From: Arthrobacter sp. RIT-PI-e
GTDB lineage: Bacteria; Actinomycetota; Actinomycetes; Actinomycetales; Micrococcaceae
Direction of reading: 5' to 3'
Length of the DNA stretch: 49,712 nt
NCBI RefSeq assembly: GCF_001187915.1
Contig: NZ_LGIU01000099.1
Span: 1-49,712 of the forward strand
The notes under the pieces: generated by a model
The model's database searches: none
The model's input: only the letters and a program-made list of their open reading frames with translations
What the model was told of the DNA's origin: nothing
Program-made: the position numbers and the translations under genes
In this document: positions 41,114 to 49,712 of the stretch, one piece after another
Position numbering within the stretch: position 1 is the stretch's first letter
Layout of the letters: each line of letters starts with the position of its first letter

Positions 41114-42100
41114 ATGGCCACGGATTCGGCGCACGCGCCAACATCAGGCAGCACCGCCGCATCCGGCACCCGTCCGGCGGACACCCGCCGGACGGGTGCG
41201 CCCGGGACACGCAGGGCCCGCAACCGCGACAACGTCGCCGCCTACATCTTCCTGTCCCCCTGGCTCCTGGGATTCATCGGACTGACCCTCGGCCCGATGC
41301 TGATCTCCCTGTACCTGGCGTTCACGGACTACAACCTGTTCCGTGCCCCCGTCTGGACCGGGATGGACAACCTGACCCGGATGGCCGGTGACGACAGGTT
41401 CTGGGGATCGGTGCGCATCACGCTCGTCTACGTGCTCGTGGGGACACCCATCAAGCTGGCCGCCGCGCTCGCCGTCGCCATGCTGCTGAACTACAGGGCA
41501 CGCGGTACGGGGTTCTTCCGTTCGGCCTTCTACGCACCCAGCCTGATCGGTGCCAGCGTCAGCATCGCCCTCGTCTGGCGTGCCATGTTCTCCACGGACG
41601 GCCCCGTGGACGGGACGCTCAGCTTCTTCGGGATCAACCTCGGCGGATGGCTCGGGAACCCCTCCCTGATCATGCCCATGATGATCCTCCTGGCGGTCTG
41701 GCAGTTCGGCGCCCCCATGGTGATCTTCCTGGCCGGCCTGAAGGGTGTGCCGGCCGAACTGTACGAGGCTGCCTCCGTGGACGGGGCCCGTGCCTGGCGC
41801 AAGTTCGTCAGCGTCACCGTGCCCATGCTCTCACCGGTGATCTTCTTCAACCTGCTGCTCGAGATGATCAACGCCTTCCAGATCTTCGCCTCCGCGTACA
41901 TCATCGGGTCGGGCACGGGCGGTCCCGGCGGTGCCACGAACTTCTACACCGTCTACCTCTATGCGCGGGCCTTCCAGGACCGGCAGATGGGCTACGCCTC
42001 GGCCATGGCCTGGGTTTTGCTGCTCGCGGTCGGCGTCCTCGCCTTCGTCCTGTTCCGTACGTCCAAGAGCTGGGTCCACTACGCAGGAGACTCCAAGTGA
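41114..42100 (+). CDS. sugar ABC transporter permease (first subunit)
   Basis: 328 residues, MalF/UgpA type. A 40-residue polar, Thr/Arg-rich cytoplasmic N-terminus precedes about six membrane segments (YIFLSPWLLGFIGLTLGPMLISLYLAF, ITLVYVLVGTPIKLAAALAVAMLL, IMPMMILLAVWQFGAPMVIFLAGL, AMAWVLLLAVGVLAFVLF). The ATPase-docking loop is EAASVDGARAWRKFVSVTVPMLSP. The ATG at 41114 follows the binding-protein stop by 19 bases, with AGGGA upstream. The last four bases overlap the second permease. Equivalent to YesP of B. subtilis by context. Confidence 0.93.
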   Translation: MATDSAHAPTSGSTAASGTRPADTRRTGAPGTRRARNRDNVAAYIFLSPWLLGFIGLTLGPMLISLYLAFTDYNLFRAPVWTGMDNLTRMAGDDRFWGSVRITLVYVLVGTPIKLAAALAVAMLLNYRARGTGFFRSAFYAPSLIGASVSIALVWRAMFSTDGPVDGTLSFFGINLGGWLGNPSLIMPMMILLAVWQFGAPMVIFLAGLKGVPAELYEAASVDGARAWRKFVSVTVPMLSPVIFFNLLLEMINAFQIFASAYIIGSGTGGPGGATNFYTVYLYARAFQDRQMGYASAMAWVLLLAVGVLAFVLFRTSKSWVHYAGDSK

Positions 42101-43017
42101 CCACCATCGAATCGAACCCTGCGGTCCCCGTCCCCGCCGATCCCGAGTACGGGACGCAACCCGCACCCCGGCGCCGCCCGATGCGCCGGCACGTCCCCAC
42201 CGTCGTGTGGCTCGTGGGCATCCTGGCGCTCTCGGCGCTGGTCCTCTACCCGCTCCTGTGGATGGTCTCGGCCTCCTTCAAGCCGAGCTCGGAGTTCGGC
42301 AGCAACCAGGGCTTCTTCCCGGAGAACCCCACGGTGGAGAACTTCGTCAAGGTGCTGCAGGGGATCGCAGGCATCCCCACCTGGCGGTTCTTCGCGAACT
42401 CGGTGGTGCTGGGCATCGGAGCCGTCATCGGCACGGTGATCTCCTCCTCCATGGCGGCCTACGCGTTCGCGCGGATCCGCTTCAGGGGAGGCCCCGTCCT
42501 CTTCGCCGCGATGATCGGCACGCTCCTGCTGCCGTTCCACGTGCTGATCATCCCGCAGTACATCATCTTCCGTAACCTCGGCATGATCGACACCTACTGG
42601 CCGCTGCTCGCGGGCAAGTTCCTCGCCACCGAGGCGTTCTTCGTGTTCCTCATGGTGCAGTTCATCCGGAACCTCCCGCGGGAGCTCGACGAGGCCGCGC
42701 GGATCGACGGCTGCGGCCACGCGCGGATCTTCTTCTCCATCACCCTGCCCCTGATCAAGCCGGCCCTCATCACCTCCTCGATCTTCGCCTTCATCTGGAG
42801 CTGGAACGACTTCCTCGGGCCGCTGCTCTACCTGAACACCCCGGAGAAGTACCCGCTGCCGCTGGCCCTGAACATCTTCAACGACCAGACGAGTACCACG
42901 GACTACGGTGCCACCGTCGCCATCGCCGTCCTCGCGCTGGTACCCGTGATGCTCTTCTTCATCATCTTCCAGCGCTTCCTCATCACCGGCGTGGCCACCC
43001 AGGGCCTCAAGGGATGA
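42097..43017 (+). CDS. sugar ABC transporter permease (second subunit)
   Basis: 306 residues, MalG/UgpE type. A Pro/Arg-rich N-terminus, then about six membrane segments (VVWLVGILALSALVLYPLLWMV, VVLGIGAVIGTVISSSMAAYAF, VLFAAMIGTLLLPFHVLIIPQYIIF, IAVLALVPVMLFFIIFQRFL). The EAA loop is DEAARIDGCGHARIFFSITLPLIKP. GTG start overlapping the previous stop (GTGA), with AGGAG 7 bases upstream. It ends in ATGA overlap with the next gene. No ATP-binding subunit is encoded here, so the importer probably uses a shared MsiK/MsmX-type ATPase encoded elsewhere. Confidence 0.93.
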   Translation: MTTIESNPAVPVPADPEYGTQPAPRRRPMRRHVPTVVWLVGILALSALVLYPLLWMVSASFKPSSEFGSNQGFFPENPTVENFVKVLQGIAGIPTWRFFANSVVLGIGAVIGTVISSSMAAYAFARIRFRGGPVLFAAMIGTLLLPFHVLIIPQYIIFRNLGMIDTYWPLLAGKFLATEAFFVFLMVQFIRNLPRELDEAARIDGCGHARIFFSITLPLIKPALITSSIFAFIWSWNDFLGPLLYLNTPEKYPLPLALNIFNDQTSTTDYGATVAIAVLALVPVMLFFIIFQRFLITGVATQGLKG

Positions 43018-45713
43018 GCCGCAGCCGGCGCGAGGAGGCCAGGGCGCGCAGCGCCGCCGCCCACGACGGCAGTGCCCTCCGCTGGCCCGGCGCCACGGCG
43101 AAGTTCGCCCTGTTCGGCGAAGTGCTGTGGGTGGGTGTGCTCTGCTGCCTCACCGGCCTCGCCCTCATCACCCTGCCGGCTGCCTGCGCCGCAGGATCGG
43201 CACATCTGCGTCGCTTCCTGCGGGCCGAGACGTCGCCTCCGCGGGCGTTCTTCACGGACTTCGGCTCGGCGCTGCGCACGGGCTGGCTCGTGGGGCTTAT
43301 CTCCGTGCTCGGTGTCGCCGTCCTGGTGGTCAACATCGTCATCGCGAACGCGCAACTGCTCCCCGGGTGGCAGGTGGTCCTCGGCGGGGGGATCCTGGTC
43401 CTGGTGGCACTGCTCGTGGGTCTCACCGGGACGACGGCCCGCTGGCAGGACGCGCGGTCCTGGCGGGCAGCCGGGCGCTCCTGGCTCGAGGATGCGCGGA
43501 CCGACCCGCCCGGTGTCCTCTGGCTCCTCGTCGCGGTGCTGCTCACGGTGGTGGCGGCGTGGCAGCTACCGCCCCTGGTGGTCCCCGGCATCGGGTGCCT
43601 CGTCTTCGCCGCCCTGACCACGGCCGTCCGCGCACGGCCCCAGCGCGCCCGACGCCCCTCGCGTACCCGCAACCCCACTTCTTCCCCCGCCCCCGATCCC
43701 AGGAGTACTCCCGTGCACTACGGCGCCGACTACAACCCCGAGCAGTGGCCGGAGGACGTCTGGCCCGAGGACGTGGCCAGGATGCAGGAGGCCGGGGTGA
43801 CGATGGTCAGCCTCGGGATCTTCTCCTGGGCCCGGATCCAGCCCTCCGAGCACGAGTTCGACCTCGAGTGGCTGGACCGGGTCATCGACCTGCTCCACGA
43901 CGGCGGGATCGCCGTCGACCTCGCGACGGCCACGGCGTCACCACCGCCCTGGGCCACCGTGGCCTACCCCGGGCTCCTCGCGGCGGACGAGCACGGCACG
44001 CCCTACTGGCACGGCAGCCGCCAGCACTACGCGCCGTCCTCGCCCGACTACCGGCGCCTGGCCGCGAACCTCGTGACGAAGCTCGCCGAGCGCTACGCGG
44101 GACACCCCGCCGTGGTGCTGTGGCACGTGAACAACGAGTACGGCTGCCACCTGAACATCGACTACTCGGACTCCGCCCGGGACGCCTTCCGCTCCTGGCT
44201 GGAGCAGCGCCACGGCTCGGTGGACGCCGTCAACGAGGCCTGGGGCACCATGTTCTGGTCCCAGCGCTACAGCTCCTTCGCGGAGATCTTCCCGCCCCGG
44301 CACGCCCCCTACAGCCACAACCCGGGTCAGCTGCTGGACTACCGGCGCTTCACCTCGGACATGTTCCTCGAGTGCTACCGGATGGAGCGCGACATCATCC
44401 GCGCCGCCGGCGCCGCGCAGCCGATCACCACCAACTTCATGGGCGCGTTCAAGCCGGTGGACTACGCCGGGTGGGCGGCCGAACTGGACGTGATCAGTGA
44501 TGACCTCTACCCGGACCCCAACGATCCGGAAGGCTTCCGCGAGGGCGCCTTCCACGGTGATCTCATGCGGTCCCTGAAGCCGGGAACCCCCTGGCTGCTG
44601 ATGGAGCAGGCGGCCAACGCGGTGAACTGGCGGCCGTCCAACGCACCGAAGGCACCCGGGCAGATGGCCGCCCAGAGCATGCAGGCCGTGGCCCGCGGGG
44701 CCGACGGCATCTTCTTCTTCCAGTGGCGCCAGTCCCGTGCAGGGTCGGAGAAGTTCCACTCGGCGATGCTGCCGCACGCCGGGACGGACACGCGGACCTG
44801 GCGAGAGGTGTCGGCGCTCGGCGCGGAACTGGGACAGCTCCCCGAGCTCGGCGCGGATCCGGGCACCACGCGCGTGGCCATCCTGCTGGACTGGGAGAAC
44901 TGGTGGGCCATCGAGAGCCCCGACCACCCCGTCTCGCTCGACTACCTCTCGCTGGTACGGGGCTGGTACGACGCCGCGCACCGCCTGCACGTACAGGTGG
45001 ACATCCTGCCGCCCACCGCGGACCTCTCGCGGTACAGCGCGGTGGTGGCACCACACCTCTACCTGCTCACCGAGGATGCGGCCCGGAACCTGACACGGTT
45101 CGTGGAGCAGGGCGGGCACCTGCTGGTCACGGCGTTCAGCGACGTGGTGGACGGCAACGACAGGTTCCGGGCGGGCGGGTTCGGGACCCAGCTCCGTGAC
45201 CTCCTGGGAATTCGCGTCCACGACTTCGGGGCACTGGTGTCCCCGGGCACGGACGGGCCGGGGCAGCAGCGGGCGGAGGTGGGTGGCACCGGATTCGCGT
45301 TCCCCGGGTCCCTCCTCGCGGAGGAGGCCGAGGTGCTGGAGGCCGAGGTGCTGGACGCGGAGGTGCTGGCGGTGTTCCGCGGGAACCGGCAGGACGGCCG
45401 GCCCGCCGTCACCTCGCGGGTCCACGGGGCAGGCACGGCGTACTACGTGGCCACGGTCCCCGATGCCGACGGCGCCCGGCAGCTCCTCGAGCACGTGTTC
45501 GACGCCGCGGGCGTGGCGCCGGTGCTGCCCGATCTGCCCCCGATGGTCGAGGCCGTCCGGCGTGGAAGCCTGGTCACGGTCATCAATCACGGGGCGGAGC
45601 GCGCGGAGATCGAGGTGCAGGGGCGGGACGCGTCCACCGGCGAGGCCGTCCGGGGAGTGGCCCTCGAACCGTTCGGCTACGCCCTGGTGCTGACGGAGGC
45701 CCCGCCGTCCTGA
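43014..45713 (+). CDS. YesL-like (DUF624) membrane domain fused in frame to GH42 beta-galactosidase
   Basis: 899 residues without a stop. Residues 1-215 resemble DUF624/YesL: hydrophobic hairpins (FALFGEVLWVGVLCCLTGLALITLP, GWLVGLISVLGVAVLVVNIVI, VVLGGGILVLVALLVGLTG, VLWLLVAVLLTVVAAW) joined by basic loops that should be cytoplasmic. A basic linker RARPQRARRPSRTRN leads to the GH42 domain from residue 234: VHYGADYNPEQWPEDVW, acid/base Glu (142 of the GH42 part) in WHVNNEYG, nucleophile Glu (298) in LLMEQAANAVNW. It removes beta-galactose from galactan side chains. AGGAG at 43701 and a GTG at 43713 would also start the GH42 alone. AEVL occurs three times near 45330-45370. The start overlaps the permease stop (ATGA). 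Confidence 0.85.
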   Translation: MSRSRREEARARSAAAHDGSALRWPGATAKFALFGEVLWVGVLCCLTGLALITLPAACAAGSAHLRRFLRAETSPPRAFFTDFGSALRTGWLVGLISVLGVAVLVVNIVIANAQLLPGWQVVLGGGILVLVALLVGLTGTTARWQDARSWRAAGRSWLEDARTDPPGVLWLLVAVLLTVVAAWQLPPLVVPGIGCLVFAALTTAVRARPQRARRPSRTRNPTSSPAPDPRSTPVHYGADYNPEQWPEDVWPEDVARMQEAGVTMVSLGIFSWARIQPSEHEFDLEWLDRVIDLLHDGGIAVDLATATASPPPWATVAYPGLLAADEHGTPYWHGSRQHYAPSSPDYRRLAANLVTKLAERYAGHPAVVLWHVNNEYGCHLNIDYSDSARDAFRSWLEQRHGSVDAVNEAWGTMFWSQRYSSFAEIFPPRHAPYSHNPGQLLDYRRFTSDMFLECYRMERDIIRAAGAAQPITTNFMGAFKPVDYAGWAAELDVISDDLYPDPNDPEGFREGAFHGDLMRSLKPGTPWLLMEQAANAVNWRPSNAPKAPGQMAAQSMQAVARGADGIFFFQWRQSRAGSEKFHSAMLPHAGTDTRTWREVSALGAELGQLPELGADPGTTRVAILLDWENWWAIESPDHPVSLDYLSLVRGWYDAAHRLHVQVDILPPTADLSRYSAVVAPHLYLLTEDAARNLTRFVEQGGHLLVTAFSDVVDGNDRFRAGGFGTQLRDLLGIRVHDFGALVSPGTDGPGQQRAEVGGTGFAFPGSLLAEEAEVLEAEVLDAEVLAVFRGNRQDGRPAVTSRVHGAGTAYYVATVPDADGARQLLEHVFDAAGVAPVLPDLPPMVEAVRRGSLVTVINHGAERAEIEVQGRDASTGEAVRGVALEPFGYALVLTEAPPS
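43701..43715 (+). promoter_or_regulatory. internal ribosome-binding site and GTG start for GH42 alone
   Basis: AGGAG (43701-43705), 7 bases, GTG (43713-43715), in frame. The GTG codes the residue where GH42 family sequences usually begin, so a free cytoplasmic beta-galactosidase of 666 residues is likely made. Confidence 0.6.
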
Positions 45714-45723
45714 CGCAACCGGT

Positions 45724-46878
45724 CTAGGGTCGCGAGGTCCCCGTCCGGAGCTGCCGCACGACGTCCAGGACGACGGCGCGGAGGTCGCCGCCGTGCTCCT
45801 CGGCGATGCGCCGCTGCCGCTGGTACCCTGCGCCGCGCTCCATGATCGCCTCGACGTCGGCGAGTTCGGCGCTGCACCCGAGCCTGGCCGCGACGGGCTC
45901 CAACCGGTTCAGGACCTCCGCGAGGTGCTCGGTGACGAGCTGCTCGTTACCGGCGGCGTCGAGGATGATGATGGCATCCAGGCCGTAGCGTGCGGCCCTC
46001 CACTTGTTCTCCTGGACGTGCCAGGGAGGCATGGTGGCGATCCTCCCGCCGGCCTCCAGCGTGTCCGAGAACTCCTGGACGAGGCACTGGGTCAGTGCGG
46101 CCACCGCGCCCACGTCCTGCAGGGTGGACAGGCCGTCGCACACCCGCATCTCCACGGTGCCGAGGTTGTGGACCGGGCGCACGTCCCAGCGGATCTCCCC
46201 GATGGAGTCGATCACCCCGGTGGTGAACATGTCCTGGACGTAGGACTCGTAGCCGGCCCAGTCGTCGAAGTGGAACGGCAGCCCGGCGGTGGGCAGCTGC
46301 TGGAACATCAGGGCGCGCTGCGAGGCGTAGCCGGTGTCCTCCCCGCACCAGAAGGGGGAGGAGGCGGAGAGCGCCTGGAAGTGCGGGAAGTAGTTCGTGA
46401 GGCCGTCCACGATCGGGAGCGCCTTGTCCCGCGAGTCCACCCCCACGTGCACGTGGACCCCGTAGATGACCATCTGCTGCCCCCACCACTGCGTGCGGTC
46501 GATCAGCTTCGCGTAGCGCTCCTTGTCGGTGACCTGCTGGGACCGCGGGGCGCTGAAGGGGTGGGAGCCGGCGCAGAAGAGTTCCACGCCCAGGCGGTCG
46601 GTGACCTCGCGGACCGCTGCCATGGAACGGGTGAGGTCCTCCTTCGCCTCGCCGACCGTGGTGCAGACGCCGGTGACCAGCTCCACGGTGTTGAGGAGGA
46701 GCTCCTGCTTGATGTGCGGGTGCTCGTCGTCGTCCTGCAGTGCCGGATGGTTGGCGCGGATCTCCCGCAGCACCTCGGTGGCCACGGGGACCAGCTCGCC
46801 GCTGGAGCGGTCCACGAGCGCCAGCTCCCACTCCACGCCGAGGGTGGATTGGGCGGACTGCGCGAACTCGATGGTCAA
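45724..46878 (-). CDS. carboxylate-amine ligase, YbdK type (glutamate-cysteine ligase-like)
   Basis: 384 residues of the GCS2 family. Family members join glutamate and cysteine weakly or act on other amino acids; in Actinomycetota, EgtA belongs to a different branch. Motifs: FAQSAQSTLGVEWELALVD, HIKQELLLNTVELVTGVC, GAGSHPFSAP region (read here as FCAGSHPFSAP), YGVHVHVGVDSRDKALPIV, LSASSPFWCGEDTGYASQRALMFQQLP, RWDVRPVHNLGTVEMRVCDG and ENKWRAARYGLDA. The TTG at 46878 is chosen: AGGAG lies 7 bases before it and it gives the family N-terminus MTIEF; an ATG 5 bases upstream is out of frame. It is convergent with GH42, only 10 bases apart. Confidence 0.85.
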   Translation of the reverse strand: MTIEFAQSAQSTLGVEWELALVDRSSGELVPVATEVLREIRANHPALQDDDEHPHIKQELLLNTVELVTGVCTTVGEAKEDLTRSMAAVREVTDRLGVELFCAGSHPFSAPRSQQVTDKERYAKLIDRTQWWGQQMVIYGVHVHVGVDSRDKALPIVDGLTNYFPHFQALSASSPFWCGEDTGYASQRALMFQQLPTAGLPFHFDDWAGYESYVQDMFTTGVIDSIGEIRWDVRPVHNLGTVEMRVCDGLSTLQDVGAVAALTQCLVQEFSDTLEAGGRIATMPPWHVQENKWRAARYGLDAIIILDAAGNEQLVTEHLAEVLNRLEPVAARLGCSAELADVEAIMERGAGYQRQRRIAEEHGGDLRAVVLDVVRQLRTGTSRP

Positions 46879-47088
46879 GGCATGGCTCCTCGGACTGGGG
46901 GATCGGTGTCTCGTACCTCGGCACCTGCCGTCGCGGAGAGAACTGGTCCCCAGTGTAGTGAGCGGACGTGCCATGCGTGTCCGCTCCCGGGGTGAGAACG
47001 CGGCCGTAGTGCGGGGGATCCTTACAGGTTCGCAGGACGGGCCGATAGTTTCCTCGAAGAACGAACCGGGCCGAGAAGGATGATCTGC
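46879..47088. promoter_or_regulatory. divergent promoter region between ybdK and the GGDEF-EAL gene
   Basis: Plus strand: CTTACA (47021-47026), 17 bases, GATAGT (47044-47049), then AAGGA (47076-47080) before the GTG at 47089. Minus strand: TACACT (46952-46957) is a possible -10 box for ybdK. Confidence 0.5.
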
Positions 47089-49461
47089 GTGGGTGATCGC
47101 CGGGAACGAATCCGGACGGGGCGGCAGACCGAGGGGCGCCGTGCCTGGTTGCTGTGTGTCCTGCTGTTCGTCCCTCCCGTCGGGTACGCGCTCGGTCTGC
47201 TGTTCCGGACATCGGACGGGTTCAGCCTCGTGACCGACTTCGCCGTGGGATTCGTCGCGATGTCCGTCCCCGTGATCGTGGCGTGGTCGATGGTGGGTCG
47301 CGGGTGGGGGAGGCGCCCCGTCGTCGTGCTGGCCGCCTGCGCCCTCTCGTGCTGGATGATGGGAACCCTCTACTTCGGTGTGCGTGCCGCAGCCGGCGAG
47401 AGTGTGCCGCTTCCCTCGCCGGCGGACCTCGGGTATGTCGGGTTCTACCTGCTGCTGATCACCGCGATCGTGGGGGTGATCCGTGACAGGGTCCGGGAGA
47501 TGACCTGGCCGGTGATCCTGGACAGCGTGGTCGGTTCCCTCGGCACCGCTGCCGTACTCTCCCTCGTGATCGGCCCGGTGCTGGGAACCTCCCTGGATGC
47601 CCTGTCCACGGCGGGTCAGGTCCTCGCGGTCGGGTACCCACTGCTGAACCTCCTGGCGGTGGCCGCCGTCATCGGCATCGTGGTCACCACCGGGAGCGTG
47701 ATCGGTGAGGGGTGGGCGTTCCTCGTCCTGGGGCTCATCACATTCACCGGCGGTCACGTCGCCTTCGTGCTCATGCGGGTGAGCGGGCAGTACACCGTCG
47801 GCACACTCCTGGACGCGGTGTGAGCTGCGGCCCTGGCTCTCGTCAGCGCCTGGGTGGTACTGCAGAACCGAGGGCGCGGACATCGGACGGGGCAGCGGAT
47901 CGCGCTGCCGTCGCAGACGGTGCCGGCACTGGCCACGGTCGCCGGGCTGGCCGTCCTCGTCCTGGCGTCCCAGCGGGAGGTCGTGCTGCTCGCCGTGGTG
48001 TTCGCCGCTCTCACACTGGCGCTGGCTGCGCTGCCGCTGGTCTTCCGGCACCGGCTCCGGTTGTCGCACGCCAACCACCAGGCACGGACCGACGAGCTGA
48101 CCGGGCTCCTGAACCGGCGTGCGCTCTACACGGACATGCCCGCACGGCTGCACGCGAACGGCCGGCGGCGCAGTGCCGTGCTGCTCCTGGACCTCGACAA
48201 GTTCAAGGAGATCAACGACGGCCTCGGCCACGACGTCGGCGACCGCCTCCTCGTCCAGGTGGCCGGACGCCTCGCCGGCGGGCTCCAGGAGGAGGATCTG
48301 CTCGCCCGGATGGGCGGGGACGAGTTCGTGGTCCACCTCGCCGACTGCGGACCGGATCAGGCCGAGGCGACGGCGGTCGAGCTGCGGTCGGCGCTGGCCG
48401 GGCCCTTCGACCTCGGCGGGGTCACCGTCCACGTGAACGCGAGCGTGGGGATCGCCTGGGCCCCGGAGCAGGGGGACGACCTGAACCTGCTCCTGCGCAG
48501 GGCGGACATGGCGATGTACGCGGCGAAGTCGAACCACTGCGGACACGCCGTGTACTCGGACGGCAACGCCGAGATCGCCTCCCACGAGCTGCTCGACGTC
48601 CAGGAGCTCAACGAGGCACTGAACGAGAACCAGCTGATCCTGCACTTCCAGCCCAAGGTGGATCTGGCCACGGCGCAGGTGCGGGGCGTGGAGGCACTGG
48701 TGCGGTGGAACCACCCCCGCCTGGGCATGCTGCAGCCGGACACCTTCCTGAAGCGCTTCGAGGAGACGGGTCTCATGCCGGCACTGACCACCGCTGTGCT
48801 GGTGCAGGCCCTCGACCAGGCCGCGATGTGGGCGGCGGACGGGCGCCCGTTGTCCGTGGCGGTGAACCTCTCGGCCGGCTCGGTGATGGATTCGCAGTTG
48901 CCGGACGAGATCGAGGAGATGATCGCGAGCCGGGGACTCCCGCCCTCGGCGCTGGTCCTCGAGATCACCGAGGACGTCCTGATCGCGGACCGCGAACGGG
49001 CCAGGACCACGCTCACGGCCCTCCGGGACATGGGTGTGCGGATCGCCGTGGACGATTTCGGCAAGGGCTACAGTTCGCTGTCATACCTCCGCGAACTGCC
49101 CATCGACGAGCTCAAACTCGACAGGTCCTTCATCTTCACCATGATGGACGACGCCCGTGCCACGGCGCTCGTGGTCTCCACGATCGACCTGGCGCACAGC
49201 CTCGGTCTGGAGATGACCGCCGAGGGCGTCGAGGACACACGGGCCTACCGCGCGCTCACCGACTTCGGCTGCGACGTCGCGCAGGGCTACTTCATGTCCC
49301 GCCCGGTTCCCGCAGCGGAGCTCGACACCTGGCTCAGGAACCGAGGTGCGGAAACGAGCCCACGGGATCCCCTCGAGGCAGCCCTCCTCCTCGCCGCCGT
49401 GGACCCCGTGGACGCCACTGCGTCTCCCGACGACGACGCCGCCCGGGACGTGGCGGTGTAG
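47089..49461 (+). pseudogene. membrane GGDEF-EAL protein split by an in-frame TGA
   Basis: Two open stretches in one frame are separated only by TGA at 47821-47823. The first 244 codons give about seven hydrophobic segments (VLLFVPPVGYALGLLF, VGFVAMSVPVIVAWSMV, and so on). After the stop, hydrophobic sequence continues (ALALVSAWVVL, LATVAGLAVLVLASQ), then a GGDEF domain (DELTGLLNRRALY, LDLDKFKEINDGLGHD, MGGDEF) and an EAL domain (VEALVRWNHPR, LEITEDVLI, VDDFGKGYSSL, KLDRSF, TAEGVED). All EAL metal residues look intact; QEED replaces the RxxD inhibitory site. The stop probably replaced Trp (TGG). Without it the protein would be 790 residues. Start GTG 47089 has AAGGA 8 bases upstream. A frameshift-free nonsense mutation or sequencing error are both possible. 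Confidence 0.75.
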
Positions 49462-49712
49462 TCTCTCCCGCCCGCGCGCTGGCCGGGGGGGGGGGGGGGG
49501 GCACAATGTGGTGGGTCCCCCCTGAACAAAGCACTGACCCTCTGCCTCTCCCTGGCCGCGCGCCCCAGACTCCCAGCCCCGCGCTCCACAAAAACCCCTC
49601 CCCACAACCCGGCACCAGCCACGCCCCACCAGGCCTCTCCCCCCCCACTCCCCCCGCCCTCCCGCCCCGGGGTGGGCGCACCTGGCTACCGGGGGTTGGC
49701 GGCCCCCCGCCC
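49462..49712. other. low-complexity contig tail
   Basis: 251 bases after the last gene. A run of 17 G (49485-49501) is followed by C-rich, low-complexity sequence with C8 and CCCC blocks and no coding pattern on either strand. It looks like poor-quality contig-end sequence. Nothing biological is supported in it. Confidence 0.6.

Noticed and set aside
47821-47823. TGA as a selenocysteine codon
   Set aside because: It falls in a hydrophobic membrane region of a non-redox signalling protein, and no selenocysteine insertion element is evident; a Trp codon mutation or sequencing error is simpler.
46879-48714. In-frame upstream extension of ybdK to 996 residues
   Set aside because: The extension lies antisense to the GGDEF-EAL gene, has no family sequence, and the TTG at 46878 has a good Shine-Dalgarno site and the expected N-terminus.
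49485-49501. Run of 17 G as a regulatory quadruplex or phase-variable tract
   Set aside because: It sits at the contig end followed by low-complexity sequence, so sequencing artefact is more likely.
1-49712. CRISPR arrays, tRNA or rRNA genes, insertion sequences, prophage or defence systems
   Set aside because: No regular repeat-spacer pattern, no tRNA- or rRNA-like sequence, and no transposase, integrase or known defence protein was recognised.

Overview
The window is about 50 kb of very GC-rich (roughly 70%) DNA with dense, short-gapped genes. The housekeeping order coaA-glmS-acpS-nnrED and alr-tsaE-tsaB-rimI-tsaD, trehalose synthesis by TreY/TreZ, and many leaderless starts point to an Actinomycetota, most likely Micrococcaceae of the Arthrobacter group. 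The family call is an inference from gene order and protein style, not from a database search. No rRNA, tRNA, CRISPR array, insertion sequence or prophage is visible. Both ends look like contig ends: the left end joins two broken genes, and the right end has a run of 17 G followed by low-complexity, C-rich sequence.

Layout. 1-300: debris of a carotenoid desaturase and a truncated lipoprotein. 298-5334: CoA, cell-wall and cofactor housekeeping (coaA, glmS, acpS, nnrED). 5470-11811: glycogen debranching and trehalose synthesis (glgX, treY, treZ). 11967-17969: a membrane diguanylate cyclase, an aldo-keto reductase with a GNAT enzyme, a divergent GH4 glycosidase / PfkB kinase pair, and a small GIY-YIG protein. 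18054-22012: alanine racemase followed by the t6A tRNA-modification genes with rimI. 22058-24254: a MarR regulator, a GNAT-like protein and a membrane-attached SRPBCC protein.

24376-45713 is an accessory carbohydrate region. It holds a four-gene minus-strand operon (Gfo/Idh dehydrogenase, DUF993 DHDPS-like lyase, TIM-barrel isomerase, SnoaL-like protein) of unknown substrate; two small unknown genes; a LacI repressor; PTS enzyme I; a TetR regulator with mannitol PTS (mtlA) and mtlD; and a rhamnogalacturonan-type pectin module. That module contains a secreted PL11 lyase, a CE7 deacetylase, a sugar ABC importer without ATPase, and a YesL-like membrane domain fused to a GH42 beta-galactosidase. 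Three matching LacI-type operators (consensus GGWMAACGYTTTCC) lie on the predicted start sites of the dehydrogenase operon, the PL11 lyase and the ABC importer. This suggests that extracellular lysis, uptake and the uncharacterised intracellular pathway form one regulon.

45724-49461: a YbdK-type glutamate-cysteine ligase and a membrane GGDEF-EAL gene split by an in-frame TGA.

Across the window at least a dozen genes begin 6-7 bases after a TANNNT or CANNAT-like -10 box with little or no Shine-Dalgarno sequence, the signature of leaderless transcripts. Genes inside operons instead carry clear AGGAG-type sites or 1-4 base stop/start overlaps.
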